Origin: Candidatus Methylomirabilis sp.
GTDB taxonomy: Bacteria; Methylomirabilota; Methylomirabilia; Methylomirabilales; Methylomirabilaceae
Assembly (NCBI RefSeq): GCF_028716865.1
Contig: NZ_JAQUOY010000009.1
Location: 1 to 64,000 of the forward strand
Reading direction: 5' to 3'
DNA length: 64,000 bases
In this document: positions 1 through 10,420 of the stretch, one piece after another
Position numbering within the stretch: position 1 is the stretch's first letter
Layout of the letters: the number at the start of each line of letters is the position of its first letter
Position numbers and translations under genes: made by a program
Notes under the pieces: model-generated
What the model saw: the letters and a program-made list of their open reading frames with translations, nothing else
Databases searched by the model: none
Told to the model about the DNA's origin: nothing

Positions 1-185
1 CGGACCGTAAAGCCGCAGCGCGAACATCGCTTGTAGTAAAACTTTCTGTCGTCCTCCACCTGCACCTGTCCGATCCGGTTCATACGGGCCATGCAACACT
101 GGCTCGGGGTGGGGGGAGATATGATCTTTAGAGGATAGCTGTTCCGCGCCTTCTTCTCCGCGGAGTATTCAATAACGCTGACCAT
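1..185 (-). CDS. Small cysteine-rich protein, cut by the left edge
   Basis: Reading leftwards from an ATG at 185, an open frame runs off the window. The visible 61 residues are hydrophilic and carry a CC pair (SQCCMARMNRIG) and, near the cut, the motif CSRCGFTV, a CxxC zinc-ribbon knuckle. The run AGGGGGG ahead of the ATG could be its ribosome binding site; an in-frame ATG at 215 is the alternative start. It has the same orientation as the receiver protein upstream (352-744). A zinc-binding regulatory role is inference; the family is not recognised and the C-terminus is missing. Confidence 0.4.
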   Translation of the reverse strand, partial: MVSVIEYSAEKKARNSYPLKIISPPTPSQCCMARMNRIGQVQVEDDRKFYYKRCSRCGFTV

Positions 186-351
186 CTGACCCCCCTGGGG
201 CAACTGTTCCTCCATCCCAACTCGTGGATCAGAAACGCCTTTGTTCCGCCTGTAGTGACGAAATGCATACGAATGATGATATGAATTCCTCATGCGACCA
301 CTCCTCCCTTGTGAGATTCCTTTGAAGGAGAAAGCCCATCAATCAATCCTC

Positions 352-744
352 TCATTGTGCTGACCCCGCGCCGGACGGAAACCTGGTTCTTTCGGTCTCC
401 AACAACCCGGTCAAGAGCACCTGCATCGCCCCGGCAGATCCTGACGGCAACGTCGCATATGAGACCCCTTTGTGGGAGACAACCCGCGCATCCACCTGGG
501 GCTTCGTCGAAACCGCCACAATCGGTAACGTCGGGGCCAACTCCTTGACGGCTGCGACGATCAGGAGGCCGTCAAGCCCGGGCGTGTCCAGATCCAGGAT
601 CAGGAGATCGGCATCCATAACCTCGACGACCCCTAGAGCCTCCAGCCCGCACTCACAGACCGTAAGGCGACACCCATCTTTACTGAACGCTCTGGACGCC
701 GCGTCCACCAGTTCCACATTATTAGAACACAGCATGATATGCAT
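352..744 (-). CDS. Stand-alone response-regulator receiver (REC) domain protein
   Basis: 130 residues with little beyond one receiver domain. The phospho-acceptor region reads DADLLILDLDTPGLDGL, with the acidic pocket near the N-terminus poorly kept (MLCSNNVELVDAA), and the beta-5 region PIVAVSTKPQ supplies the Thr/Ser and Lys switch residues. There is no output domain, as in CheY or Spo0F. The start is ATG at 744 because GAGGGA lies about 9 nt upstream; an earlier in-frame codon at 789 has no such site. No histidine kinase is in the window, so the partner is unknown. The weak acidic pocket could mean it is phosphorylated poorly or not at all. Confidence 0.7.
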   Translation of the reverse strand: MHIMLCSNNVELVDAASRAFSKDGCRLTVCECGLEALGVVEVMDADLLILDLDTPGLDGLLIVAAVKELAPTLPIVAVSTKPQVDARVVSHKGVSYATLPSGSAGAMQVLLTGLLETERTRFPSGAGSAQ

Positions 745-1044
745 GTTTACCGATCCCTCATTTGGCCTGACAATCACTGAATATAGCAAAGCTCGTACCA
801 GCCAAAGGAGCCAGCAGAATAGGGAAGAATACCTATCTAACTATTTGTAACTAAAGGAACAGTGTGAGTTAATGGAGGATTCAATCGTCGTAGGAACTCT
901 TCGGTAGGGTGGGAATTCTTCCGAGGGGATCGGAGTTTCTCCTGGTGCCGCCGCATACAGCAGGACTTCGGTGTTATGCCAGGCTACGGACTCGCTCTCC
1001 TGTTTCGACCTTTAAATATGGAGCTATTATTGAGCTTTGCATAA

Positions 1045-1317
1045 ATTACGAAACTTCTACCCTTCGAATACCCCGGCCGCTTCGAGATACGCTACATCAG
1101 TGCCAATGGCAGCATCTGCTGGAATTCGGACTGGGTGAGTGTTTCCATCGTCTGCGCTGGGGCGTACCTAAGCTTGGAAGAAATCGACGATGGCATCTGG
1201 AACGTCTACTTCGGCCCGCTCAAACTCGGTTGGCTCCATAAACGACATATGCACATCATCGAAGATGAATATGGTGGACTAACGCGCCACAAGGTGCAAC
1301 CCACCCCTGGACTTTTT
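1045..1317 (+). pseudogene. Relic of an integrase-type (IS481-like) transposase C-terminus
   Basis: The frame after a stop at 1042 reads LPFEYPGRFEIRYISANG, then VSVSIVCAGAYLSLEEIDDG and IWNVYFGPLKLG. This matches my memory of the C-terminal segment of IS481/integrase-core transposases (YPGHFEVR, then a GEYVGLEEVDDG-like stretch and VYFGPLKLG). No start codon, DDE catalytic core or upstream frame remains, so this is only the last quarter of a transposase. It sits in gene-poor DNA (745-1348) where I see no other gene. The similarity is recognised by eye. Confidence 0.6.
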
Positions 1318-1348
1318 TGTTACCTACGTCTCAGGCCGGTTAAAGCAC

Positions 1349-2239
1349 TTACTTGCCTCTCAGCTCTGTGTTCGTGAGGCTCACCATGGTGTAATACGAG
1401 CGGCTCGGTTTCGGATGCGTGACAACCCACTCGGCCCGCAGGCGACCTTCGGATATTGGCCACTCAAGTCGCAAGAAGGGAACGCCACCAAAGCTGGCGT
1501 AGTCCAGAGGGACGGCAGGATCGGGATGTAGCAGGCCCACAGTTGTCAGTTGGTCGTCCCAGAGCGCGACTAACAGGATGGCTGAGATACTGCATCGGAC
1601 GGTCACGATCCGGTCGCCTTCGAAACGGAGGAAGGCTGCATTCTTTAAGTCCGTAACAGACTCAGACGGAACTGGCTCACCGTGTTCGGCGAGCGGCCAG
1701 ACAATCTTTGGCTCTGACATCATCAGCCACTCCGCGGCTAGGGTACCAAGAAGTGCACCCGCGCCGACGTGGGTGAGGCACACTATAAGAACCCTGGGCA
1801 CATCCGCCGCTCTAAATTGGGGCGCCTTGACTCGCGCTTTGGACCAGAGGTTCGGTGTAATCATGCCAAAGGAGTGCGCACTCTTGCTTAACTCGTCTGG
1901 CCAGCCGGATCGCCGCCCCACCGCCTCCCGGTTGAGTGCCGTAACCTCGACGAGAAGAGGTTGCCCACCGTTAGGGACACAGAGGAAGTCTGGTCCCCCC
2001 ACTGACGGTGACTCCGCAACTTGCGGCTCTAGCCGCCGCTGGCGGAGCCAAGAAAATACGACCGCCTCAGCCTTTGCGGCATCCGGGTTTACTGCGAGCC
2101 TCGCGATGAACAGCCTGTGGTGATTGGGATGGCACACATCGAGGAAGTTGGCGTACGACTTGGTGACCTCCTCGATTGTGGCCTTTGGTAAGTATGGAGG
2201 CTGGCCAGGAGTCCATAGGCCGTCTTCGCCTTCTTTCAC
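1349..2239 (-). CDS. Unknown protein with a PD-(D/E)XK-like motif
   Basis: 296 residues, starting at GTG 2239 with GGAGA six bases upstream and no usable in-frame ATG nearby. No signal peptide or clear membrane helix. The middle of the N-terminal half has GGPDFLCVP followed after a few residues by LLVEVTAL, an arrangement (Asp on one strand, ExT on the next) typical of PD-(D/E)XK nuclease folds. It lies between a transposase relic and decayed DNA, a setting common for orphan restriction or defence genes, but no methyltransferase or other partner is present. The nuclease assignment is inference from one motif; the family is not recognised. Confidence 0.6.
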   Translation of the reverse strand: MKEGEDGLWTPGQPPYLPKATIEEVTKSYANFLDVCHPNHHRLFIARLAVNPDAAKAEAVVFSWLRQRRLEPQVAESPSVGGPDFLCVPNGGQPLLVEVTALNREAVGRRSGWPDELSKSAHSFGMITPNLWSKARVKAPQFRAADVPRVLIVCLTHVGAGALLGTLAAEWLMMSEPKIVWPLAEHGEPVPSESVTDLKNAAFLRFEGDRIVTVRCSISAILLVALWDDQLTTVGLLHPDPAVPLDYASFGGVPFLRLEWPISEGRLRAEWVVTHPKPSRSYYTMVSLTNTELRGK

Positions 2240-2882
2240 GTCGCGTCTCCGTACTTCAGTATCTGAGAAGCGTCTAACTACAACAAGTAGACAGGTCTGT
2301 CTAATACCGTAAACACTATTGAAAAGAGTTTAACATGTCTCACCGGCTCTCCCATCGGCCGACGAGCCGGTCGGCCTGACTGCGAACGGCGCTACGCCTG
2401 GTTGAGGGTCTGGGTGTCGATTCTGGTCGCGCTTAGATCCCTGAGACCCAAAGGCCCCCGGACGATTTGGAGGAGGCGCCATCCCCCTGGCCGTGGATGG
2501 GCCAACCCTATCAGATCCTGTGTTGGACGGGAATACCCCTTGAGCCCATAGTCCCGCTTGCCACTGAACGCCATGGACAAACACCACATCTCGCGGAGCG
2601 TCGATCAGCGCCACGATAGGTCTCCCATCTGCTGCCTGTTGCGGAGTATGCGCAGGTGCTCACGCTACGCCCGCGCTGGCCAGAGATCGCGATAACTGGC
2701 ATCCTCCCACTCCTCACGAAAAAAGGCAAGAGTTTTAACGGCCAGGAAGTTCATACCTTCTCACACATTTGGCCTTGAAGAATACGGCAAAACGTAAGAT
2801 GCTTAGGGAGTGGAATATTGGGAGGTCTTGTGGCAGCACATGGGGGTGGCAGCGCTCATTGGGTATATCACAGGAGGTCGTC
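2240..2882. other. Gene-poor, probably decayed DNA
   Basis: About 640 bases without a convincing gene. The open frames between 2330 and 2729 overlap one another on the minus strand, have no ribosome binding sites and do not resemble a family I know. One frame (about 2400-2590) ends in a stretch rich in RDL/ATRID that could be a fragment of a mobile-element protein, but this is too weak to name. Confidence 0.4.
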
Positions 2883-3314
2883 ATGGCAGATGAGAAACCA
2901 ATCGTCTGGCGCACGAAGCATGGAGAGTTGACCCTTGGCCAGATTGCGGAACTGCAACCTGGGTTAGGTCAATTGATGCCGCTCATGAGCGAACGCTACT
3001 GGATTTGCTACTACGCCGCCAAGGGCGGCAATTGGGCACTGGCCGCGTACCAGCTCAATGGCCTGCGGAGTCTGTTTAAGAAGGCCAATACCACGCGGCC
3101 GAAGTACAAGGCGATGCTCGAGAGCTATGCCAAGGCGATCTTCGACCCGCTTGCGCTGCACATCGAGGCCAAGAACTTCGTCGAGTTTGAAAAGTGCTAC
3201 ATACAGGGCATCGAGTTGGCTAACAAGATGCACGGGTCCACCCATCACCCTGAGATTATCTGGAAGTTGCCGCCCACTCCCCCGCAGCACCTGGAATTGG
3301 GCCCTTGTGTGTAG
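2883..3314 (+). CDS. Unknown soluble helical protein, 143 residues
   Basis: Start is ATG 2883, preceded by AGGAGG at good spacing; the frame is open further upstream but without a start signal. The sequence is predicted mostly alpha-helical and cytoplasmic, with no signal peptide. Notable is an aromatic-rich stretch (ERYWICYYAAKGGNWALAAY) followed by amphipathic helices with charged surfaces and two cysteines. Two histidines and the C-terminal PPTPPQH tail could form a ligand or heme site, but no CxxCH is present. I do not recognise the family. It stands alone ahead of the peptidase gene. Confidence 0.65.
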   Translation: MADEKPIVWRTKHGELTLGQIAELQPGLGQLMPLMSERYWICYYAAKGGNWALAAYQLNGLRSLFKKANTTRPKYKAMLESYAKAIFDPLALHIEAKNFVEFEKCYIQGIELANKMHGSTHHPEIIWKLPPTPPQHLELGPCV

Positions 3315-3363
3315 CGCGGTGTTCCACAAGTCCCCTTACAAAGTTCGACAGCCCAGGGCACTG

Positions 3364-3397
3364 AAATCCCCCCTGACCCACCTTTTGCAAAGGAGGG
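3364..3397. repeat. Dispersed palindromic repeat, copy 1
   Basis: A C-rich/G-rich imperfect palindrome centred on CCTTTTGCAAAGG, preceded by CCCCCCTGACCCA. Nearly the same sequence recurs at 30626-30658. It lies just ahead of the M23 peptidase start, and its right arm may also supply that gene's ribosome binding site. It looks like a REP-type intergenic repeat. Confidence 0.55.
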
Positions 3398-3411
3398 AGA
3401 CGGGAAGGGGG

Positions 3412-4308
3412 ATGGAACGGAGCCTCGTGAAGAAGTTAGTTGCTATCGCCATAGCCCTGTTTGTCTGCATGACCCTCGATTCGGGGGCTCGAGCAGAGCC
3501 TCTGGATGCACTGACGCTCCGTCAGGGAGACGTGAGGATAGTGAAGGTTGCCGACGGCGCGAAGACTTCAGACCTTCAGGGTGTCATAGAAATGGGTGGT
3601 GTGTCCTCCGCTATCCCGATATTCAGCAAGGGGGGCGCGCTGTACGGAATCGTCGCGGTGGATTTATACCAGCAACCCGGTGAATATCGGATGACGGTGT
3701 ATGAGACGGCAACCAAGCGAGCGTTATCCTCAAAAGCACTCATCGTGAAACAAGGGGAATTCCAGAAGAGTGTCAGCCCGCGCTGGAATACACAGGTCTT
3801 TGGCCAAACCGATCTCGATAGAATTGCCAGAGAAAAAAAGGAAATGGCTGATGCCCTTCACACCTCCTCGTCTTTGCCGCTCTGGCAGGACGGAACGATC
3901 TATCCGATTGAAAAGACTGATCACACTGGATTGATGACGACTCCCTTCGGCCAGATCCGGGTGAATCCAGCTCAAGACTGGTTTCGGTTTCACCGGGGAA
4001 CCGATTTTCAGGCCCCCGAGGGCTTTCCGATATGGGCGATTGCCGCCGGAAGGGTCGCGCACCTCGGTCATGATTATCTATTGGAAGGCAATATCACGGT
4101 GATCGATCACGGCCTGGGGATCTTTTCTTCGTACCTGCATCAGTCAGCGTTTCTCGTGAAGGTGGGCGACGAGGTCAAGAAAGGCGAGGTCATCGGACGA
4201 GTCGGGAGCACCGGGAACAGTAACGCGCCCCACTTGCACCTTGCGCTCAGGATCGGTACCGCCTTGGTCGATCCGACACAATTTATTGAAGCGCTGCGTG
4301 GACTGTAA
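3412..4308 (+). CDS. Secreted M23-family (LytM) metallopeptidase
   Basis: 298 residues. Start ATG 3412 has GGAGG/GGGGG-type sites upstream and gives a clean signal peptide (MERSLVKKLVAIAIALFVCM, cleavage after about residue 28). The frame is open upstream to 3058 but that part overlaps the previous gene and lacks a start signal. The N-terminal half is an unassigned beta-rich domain. The C-terminal about 120 residues are a peptidase M23 domain with the zinc motifs HRGTDF (HxxxD) and HLHLAL (HxH). Such enzymes cut peptidoglycan cross-links in the periplasm, or act as cell-division activators when the zinc site is degenerate; here the site looks intact. Confidence 0.9.
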   Translation: MERSLVKKLVAIAIALFVCMTLDSGARAEPLDALTLRQGDVRIVKVADGAKTSDLQGVIEMGGVSSAIPIFSKGGALYGIVAVDLYQQPGEYRMTVYETATKRALSSKALIVKQGEFQKSVSPRWNTQVFGQTDLDRIAREKKEMADALHTSSSLPLWQDGTIYPIEKTDHTGLMTTPFGQIRVNPAQDWFRFHRGTDFQAPEGFPIWAIAAGRVAHLGHDYLLEGNITVIDHGLGIFSSYLHQSAFLVKVGDEVKKGEVIGRVGSTGNSNAPHLHLALRIGTALVDPTQFIEALRGL

Positions 4309-4463
4309 CCGAAATAGAAGATAAAGATCACTCACCCCCGCAAGGAGATTCAGCCCCCCATCACAGCCGCCAAGCGGCACACCTGGAGAATTCCATGGGG
4401 TAATTCCTCTTTACAATCTTCGAGTTATTGTGTTATTTTCGCATGTGGTAAGGAGGTGAATCT

Positions 4464-5213
4464 ATGTCTGGACATTCTAAGTGGGCGGGCATTAAGCACA
4501 AGAAGGCAAAGGTAGATGCCCAGCGTGGCCGTGCGTTTACCAAGCTGATCAGGGAGATCACGGTAGCCGCCAGGGTGGGCGGCGGCGACCCGACCGGGAA
4601 TCCCCGCCTTCGATTGGCGATCGAGAAGGCTAAGGCTGTCAATATGCCTCAGGACAACATCCAGCGAGGTATCCTGAAGGGAACGGGTGAGCTTCCTGGT
4701 GTTTCTTACGAGGAGTATGTCTACGAAGGGTACGGGCCGGGTGGCGTCGCCGTCCTGCTTGAGGTGCTGACCGATAACAAAAACCGAACCGCCCCGGAGT
4801 TCCGTAAGGTATTTTCCAAATATGGAGGAAACCTTGGTGAATCGGGATGCGTCGCGTGGCTGTTTGAAAAGAAGGGGCTGATTCAAGTGGAAACAGCTAC
4901 GGTTGACGAGGATCGACTGCTGGGCGTTGCGCTGGAGGCAGGCGCCGAGGATGTTCGCCGGTCGGATAACACCTTCGAGATTATCACCGCGCCCAAAGAC
5001 CTCGAGCGGGTCAAGGAGTCCCTAGCGAAGGAGAAGATCGAGATCGCCGATGGAGAGGTGACCATGCTTCCGCAGAACACCATCAGGCTGGAGGGAAAGC
5101 AGGCACAACAGATGCTCCAGTTGATGGAAGCGTTTGAAGAGCATGATGACGTCCAGCATGTGTACGCGAACTTCGACATCCCCGAAGAGATCATGGCGGC
5201 AGTGACCGGCTAG
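4464..5213 (+). CDS. yebC: YebC/PmpR-family protein
   Basis: 249 residues, the usual family length, beginning [20 protein letters not shown], the family hallmark. AAGGAGGTG precedes ATG 4464. Members are cytosolic three-domain proteins described as DNA-binding regulators, and in some bacteria as translation factors that help ribosomes through difficult sequences. The gene lies directly upstream of ruvCAB, a conserved neighbourhood in many bacteria, and is probably co-transcribed with it (57 bp gap to ruvC). No anomalies seen. Confidence 0.95.
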   Translation: MSGHSKWAGIKHKKAKVDAQRGRAFTKLIREITVAARVGGGDPTGNPRLRLAIEKAKAVNMPQDNIQRGILKGTGELPGVSYEEYVYEGYGPGGVAVLLEVLTDNKNRTAPEFRKVFSKYGGNLGESGCVAWLFEKKGLIQVETATVDEDRLLGVALEAGAEDVRRSDNTFEIITAPKDLERVKESLAKEKIEIADGEVTMLPQNTIRLEGKQAQQMLQLMEAFEEHDDVQHVYANFDIPEEIMAAVTG

Positions 5214-5270
5214 GCCTGTGGTAAGGTCTGTCGAACCATTCGATCGCCCGATGATTACGACGGAACTGCC

Positions 5271-5771
5271 GTGCTGGTCTTAGGGGTCGATCCAGGGGCC
5301 AGCGCGACCGGCTATGGGATGGTGGCTCGCAGTGACGGTGTATTGCGAGCCGTCGAATACGGCAGCATCATCACCACACCCAGTGATCCCTTCCCTTCCC
5401 GCCTGCAACAAATCTTCAGCCGCCTGGCTGAACTGATCCGTTGTTATCAGCCGGAGTGGGCAGCGATTGAAAGCCTCATCTTCGCAAAAAATGTGCAAAG
5501 CGCGTTCAAGCTGGGCCAGGCGAGAGGAGTCGCGATTCTGGCTGCTGCGCAGAGCGGGCTTGCCATTGCGGAGTACACCCCGCTGCAGGTGAAAAGTGCG
5601 GTGACCGGGTATGGCGCTGCGGGCAAACGCCAGGTCCAGCAGATGGTCGAATCGCTCCTTGGGCTCGAAGAGCCGCTCTGTTCGTCCGACGCTGCCGATG
5701 CGCTGGCCGTGGCTATTTGCCATCACCATTCGGCCAAGCTCCTGCATCTGACGAAAGGCAGAGGACGGTGA
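5271..5771 (+). CDS. ruvC: Holliday junction resolvase RuvC
   Basis: 166 residues. RNase H-like fold with the first catalytic Asp in GVDPG at the N-terminus, the Glu in WAAIESLIF and the C-terminal acidic pair in SSDAADALAVAICH. It cuts four-way DNA junctions made during recombination and works on the junction bound by RuvAB. The start is GTG 5271; a nearby ATG at 5251 is out of frame. The stop overlaps the ruvA start (GTGA, 5768-5771), so translation is coupled. Confidence 0.96.
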   Translation: MLVLGVDPGASATGYGMVARSDGVLRAVEYGSIITTPSDPFPSRLQQIFSRLAELIRCYQPEWAAIESLIFAKNVQSAFKLGQARGVAILAAAQSGLAIAEYTPLQVKSAVTGYGAAGKRQVQQMVESLLGLEEPLCSSDAADALAVAICHHHSAKLLHLTKGRGR

Positions 5772-6394
5772 TCGCTCAACTCCGCGGTCTGTTGGTGTCC
5801 AAGGATCCCGGGCAGATTGTGATCGATGTGAACGGGGTCGGCTATCAGGTCTTTGTCCCGCTTTCGACGTACTATCAACTCCCGGAAATCCATCAGGATG
5901 TCTTCCTTCGCGTGTACACGCATGTCCGCGAGGATGCCATCCAATTGTACGGGTTTCATGCGCTCGAAGAGAAGATGACGTTCGAGTTGCTGACGGGAGT
6001 GTCCGGGATCGGGCCTCGCCTCGCAGCCAATATCCTGTCGGGAATCGCGGTGGAGGAGTTTATCCCGGCCATCCTGGAGGGCGACATCGCAAGGCTCAAA
6101 GCGATTCCAGGGGTGGGTCGGAAAACGGCCGAGCGGATCATCCTGGAATTGAAGGACAAGGTCCTGGGGGTTCCTCGTGCGGGTCGAGTCGTGGTTGGCC
6201 ACCAGCCGAGCCCGGAACGGGATCGAACCATCGAAGATGTGGTCTCCGCGCTGCTGAACTTAGGTTGCAGCCGCAAAGAAGCCTCGGCGGCGGCAGAGGC
6301 AGCGCATCACGCCGTTGGCGATGGGGCGGACTTTGAACAGTTCGTCAAGCAGGCGCTGAAGCATCTCTCCGAGGGGACGGGGAAGCGGCTATGA
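5768..6394 (+). CDS. ruvA: Holliday junction DNA helicase subunit RuvA
   Basis: 208 residues from GTG 5768, which overlaps the ruvC stop. N-terminal OB fold (about 1-63), central helix-hairpin-helix pair ([14 protein letters not shown] and [16 protein letters not shown]) and a C-terminal domain (about 155-208) that binds RuvB. RuvA tetramers clamp the Holliday junction and load RuvB rings. The stop overlaps the ruvB start (ATGA), continuing a tightly coupled ruvC-ruvA-ruvB operon. Confidence 0.96.
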   Translation: MIAQLRGLLVSKDPGQIVIDVNGVGYQVFVPLSTYYQLPEIHQDVFLRVYTHVREDAIQLYGFHALEEKMTFELLTGVSGIGPRLAANILSGIAVEEFIPAILEGDIARLKAIPGVGRKTAERIILELKDKVLGVPRAGRVVVGHQPSPERDRTIEDVVSALLNLGCSRKEASAAAEAAHHAVGDGADFEQFVKQALKHLSEGTGKRL

Positions 6395-7446
6395 CAGCGC
6401 CGAAGCAGAACAAGGAGAGCGGGCGAGAACGGGTGGCGAACCGGCAACTCCAGGACGAGGATCAGGATCTCGAACTCAGCCTGCGTCCAAAAGCCTGGGA
6501 TGACTACATTGGCCAGGAGAAGGTCAAGGCGAACCTCCAGGTCTTCGTACGGGGCGCTAAAGCACGAAGAGAGCCCCTGGACCACCTGCTCTTCTACGGC
6601 CCGCCGGGACTTGGCAAGACCTCTCTCGCCTCTATCATCGCCTCAGAGATGGGGGTGAGTATCCGGGTCACCTCCGGACCGGTGATCGAACGGCAGAAAG
6701 ACTTGGCGGCCATCCTCTCCAGCCTCAGAGAACAGGATGTGCTGTTCATCGACGAGATCCACCGGCTGAATCCTCTGGTCGAAGAGACCCTCTACCCGGC
6801 CATGGAAGATTACCGGCTGGATCTGATCATCGGTCAGGGGCCGAGCGCACAGACCTACCGGCTGAAGCTGCCGCGTTTTACGTTGATCGGGGCCACGACT
6901 CGCGCCGGACTTCTGGCCTCACCTTTGCTCAACCGGTTTGGTGTGGTCCAGCGCCTGGACTTTTACGATGAGACTGACCTCTTCAGGATCGTCCTGCGGT
7001 CGGCAAAGATCCTGGGGGTGTCGATCATCGAGGACGGCGCGTGGGAAATTGCGCGGCGCTCCCGCGGAACGCCTCGCGTTGCCAATCGTCTGCTGCGGCG
7101 CGTCAGGGATTTCGCCCAGGTGCTGGGGGATGGCGTCATCACCCGTGAAGTCGCGCAGAGCGCGCTGGAGCGGCTCGAGGTGGATACCAACGGGTTCGAC
7201 GAGATGGATCGGCGGATCCTGTATACCATCATCGAAAAGTTTGCCGGCGGGCCGGTGGGAATCGAGACGATCGCGGTCGCTGTGGGAGAGGAAAAAGAGA
7301 CGATCGAGGACGTCTACGAGCCGTTTTTGATCCAGCAAGGGTTTCTGGCCAGGACTCCAAGGGGCCGTACCGTCACTCGCCTGGCTTTTGATCACTTCAA
7401 GCTCCCCCGGCCGCCCGAGTTGCAGGGCGACTTGTGGCACGGGTAG
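6391..7446 (+). CDS. ruvB: Holliday junction branch-migration ATPase RuvB
   Basis: 351 residues with the AAA+ ATPase signature: Walker [10 protein letters not shown], Walker B LFIDEIHR, sensor region TLIGATTR, arginine-finger region [10 protein letters not shown], and a C-terminal winged helix (about 270-340). It drives branch migration of junctions held by RuvA. The N-terminal 25 residues are a polar extension rich in Glu, Asp and Gln. The start overlaps the ruvA stop. Family length and order are standard. Confidence 0.97.
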   Translation: MTAPKQNKESGRERVANRQLQDEDQDLELSLRPKAWDDYIGQEKVKANLQVFVRGAKARREPLDHLLFYGPPGLGKTSLASIIASEMGVSIRVTSGPVIERQKDLAAILSSLREQDVLFIDEIHRLNPLVEETLYPAMEDYRLDLIIGQGPSAQTYRLKLPRFTLIGATTRAGLLASPLLNRFGVVQRLDFYDETDLFRIVLRSAKILGVSIIEDGAWEIARRSRGTPRVANRLLRRVRDFAQVLGDGVITREVAQSALERLEVDTNGFDEMDRRILYTIIEKFAGGPVGIETIAVAVGEEKETIEDVYEPFLIQQGFLARTPRGRTVTRLAFDHFKLPRPPELQGDLWHG

Positions 7447-7485
7447 CGCGTATGGGCGCTTGATGTCGCTGGAGGCGGTAGGATA

Positions 7486-7710
7486 GTGCAGGGGCTGGAT
7501 TCATTCGCCAGGATGTTGATCCTGTTCGGCCTCGTTCTGGCCGCCGCAGGGGGACTCATCCTGTTCATCGGAAAGGTCCCTTTCATTGGGAGGCTACCGG
7601 GGGATATCTATCTCCAGCGAAAGAACTTCTCATTCTATTTCCCCCTGACCACCTCGATACTCTTGAGCATCCTCCTGACCATACTCTTTTCATTATTTCG
7701 CCGCCGGTGA
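7486..7710 (+). CDS. Small inner-membrane protein, DUF2905 type
   Basis: 74 residues with two hydrophobic helices (about 8-27 and 49-68) joined by a loop with GRLPGDIYLQRKNFSFYFPL, the hallmark of the DUF2905 family. Start GTG 7486, with GGAGG about 10 nt upstream. The function is not known. It is commonly found near ruvB and queA, as here, and probably belongs to the same transcript. Confidence 0.85.
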   Translation: MQGLDSFARMLILFGLVLAAAGGLILFIGKVPFIGRLPGDIYLQRKNFSFYFPLTTSILLSILLTILFSLFRRR

Positions 7711-7744
7711 GCGTCGCCGACGCTGCCAGGAGTTGACTTCTTCC

Positions 7745-8815
7745 GTGTCTATTCCTCTTCGGACGGCCGACTTTGATTACATCCTGCCCCCCGATCTGAT
7801 TGCCCAGGCGCCCGCCCCCGAGCGCGATCGCTCGCGGCTCCTGGTCCTGGATCGGAGCACAGGTGTTCTGCAGGATCGAATCTTCCGGGATATTCCGGAA
7901 TACCTCGTTCCAGGCGACCTGTTGGTCATCAACGAGGCGAAAGTCATTCCCGCCAGGCTCTTTGGTCGATCCGAGCGGCGGCATCGTATCGAGGTGTTGT
8001 TGCTTCTGGAAGTTGAAACAGACTGCTGGGAGGCCTTGGTCAAGCCATCCAGGCAGATTCGGGTGGGCGACCGCCTTGCTCTGGCCGATGAAACGATCAC
8101 AGCAGAGGTAATAGAGAAACGCGGTGAGGGACGCCACCTGCTCAAGCTCGTGTATGACGGAACACTCAGCGACCTTTTGTGGCAATTCGGTCAGATGCCG
8201 GTTCCACCCTATATCAAAAGACAACCTTCCCTAACCCCTACACCCTCTACCCTAGACCCTAGCACTTTGGATCGCGATCGGTACCAGACGGTATACGCAA
8301 AACATGAAGGGGCCATCGCGGCGCCTACGGCCGGCCTCCACTTCACGCCGGAACTGATCGAGACGCTCACACGGCAGGGTGTCGCCGTGGCCCCGATCAC
8401 CCTCTATGTCGGGCCTGGCACGTTTCGTCCTGTTCGAGTGGAGGAGGTGTCTGCACATCGGATGGAGCCGGAGCGCTACATGATTCCGGAACAGACGGCC
8501 CTGGCGGTCAAGGCCGCGAGGAGAGAGGGGCGGAGGGTCATCGCGGTCGGGACCACGACCGTCCGGGCACTGGAACATGCCGCAGTTAATGGTGATGTAA
8601 GATCCGGGGCCGGCGTCACAGATCTCTTCATCTACCCAGGCTATCGCTATACGTGTATCGATGCTTTGATTACCAACTTTCATCTGCCCCGCTCTACCCT
8701 CTTCATGCTGGTCTCAGCCTTCGCAGGCCGGCAGGCTGTCTTGGCTGCGTATCATGAAGCCATCGCACTACGCTACCGTTTCTATTCCTACGGCGACGCG
8801 ATGTTGATTGTGTGA
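7745..8815 (+). CDS. queA: S-adenosylmethionine:tRNA ribosyltransferase-isomerase
   Basis: 356 residues. QueA transfers the ribosyl part of SAM onto preQ1 in tRNA to make epoxyqueuosine. Family motifs seen: DFDYILPPDLIAQ at the N-terminus, VPPYIKR, AAPTAGLHFTPEL and TNFHLPRSTLFMLV. GTG 7745 is chosen because AGGAG ends 12 nt upstream; the in-frame TTG at 7733 directly abuts that site. Odd: between PPYIKR and DRYQTVYA there are about 14 extra residues (SLTPTPSTLDPSTL) encoded by a CCCTA-rich run, absent from the QueA proteins I remember. The next gene, tgt, acts one step earlier in the same pathway. Confidence 0.95.
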   Translation: MSIPLRTADFDYILPPDLIAQAPAPERDRSRLLVLDRSTGVLQDRIFRDIPEYLVPGDLLVINEAKVIPARLFGRSERRHRIEVLLLLEVETDCWEALVKPSRQIRVGDRLALADETITAEVIEKRGEGRHLLKLVYDGTLSDLLWQFGQMPVPPYIKRQPSLTPTPSTLDPSTLDRDRYQTVYAKHEGAIAAPTAGLHFTPELIETLTRQGVAVAPITLYVGPGTFRPVRVEEVSAHRMEPERYMIPEQTALAVKAARREGRRVIAVGTTTVRALEHAAVNGDVRSGAGVTDLFIYPGYRYTCIDALITNFHLPRSTLFMLVSAFAGRQAVLAAYHEAIALRYRFYSYGDAMLIV

Positions 8816-8854
8816 TAAGGTGGCAGGACAACCTTTACGGTCAGCACGTTATAG

Positions 8855-10024
<1,170 letters not shown>

Positions 10025-10052
10025 CAGAAGAGAACTCAGAGGAGGTCAAGAA

Positions 10053-10397
10053 ATGGGAATGGCGTTTGCGCAACAGGGAGGGGCTCCGGCTGGAGGTGAA
10101 CTCAAAGGCATGATCGGAACCCTCGTCACCCCGATGGCGATACTGTTGGTCTTTTATCTCTTAATGATTCGCCCCCAGCAAAAGAAGTCGCGAGAGCAAA
10201 AGGAGATGCTCGACAATCTGAAGACCGGCGATCAGATCGTAACTACTGGAGGCTTGTACGGCACGATTGTCAAGTTCGGTGAGGACAATCGAGTCAAGGT
10301 CAAGATCGCCGAGAATGTCACCGTTCTCATCGCCAGGAGCGCCATCACCGAGAAGGCCGCCGGAACAACAGAGGGGGTAAAGGGCAAGACCGATTAA
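10053..10397 (+). CDS. yajC: Preprotein translocase accessory subunit YajC
   Basis: 114 residues. One N-terminal membrane helix (about 22-42) ending in the family signature MIRPQQKKSREQ, then a small cytosolic beta domain (LKTGDQIVTTGGLYGTIVKF). GAGGAGG precedes ATG 10053. YajC joins SecDF and YidC at the Sec translocon. SecD and SecF usually follow, but here the next gene is a hydrolase on the opposite strand, so the usual tgt-yajC-secDF order is broken. Confidence 0.93.
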   Translation: MGMAFAQQGGAPAGGELKGMIGTLVTPMAILLVFYLLMIRPQQKKSREQKEMLDNLKTGDQIVTTGGLYGTIVKFGEDNRVKVKIAENVTVLIARSAITEKAAGTTEGVKGKTD

Positions 10398-10420
10398 AGC
10401 TGCGCCCCAAGAATAGCGCA

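Noticed and set aside
2330-2729. Overlapping minus-strand frames of 65-94 codons
   Set aside because: No ribosome binding sites, mutual overlap and no recognisable family; reported only as decayed DNA.
4425-4886. 153-codon minus-strand frame
   Set aside because: Antisense shadow of yebC.
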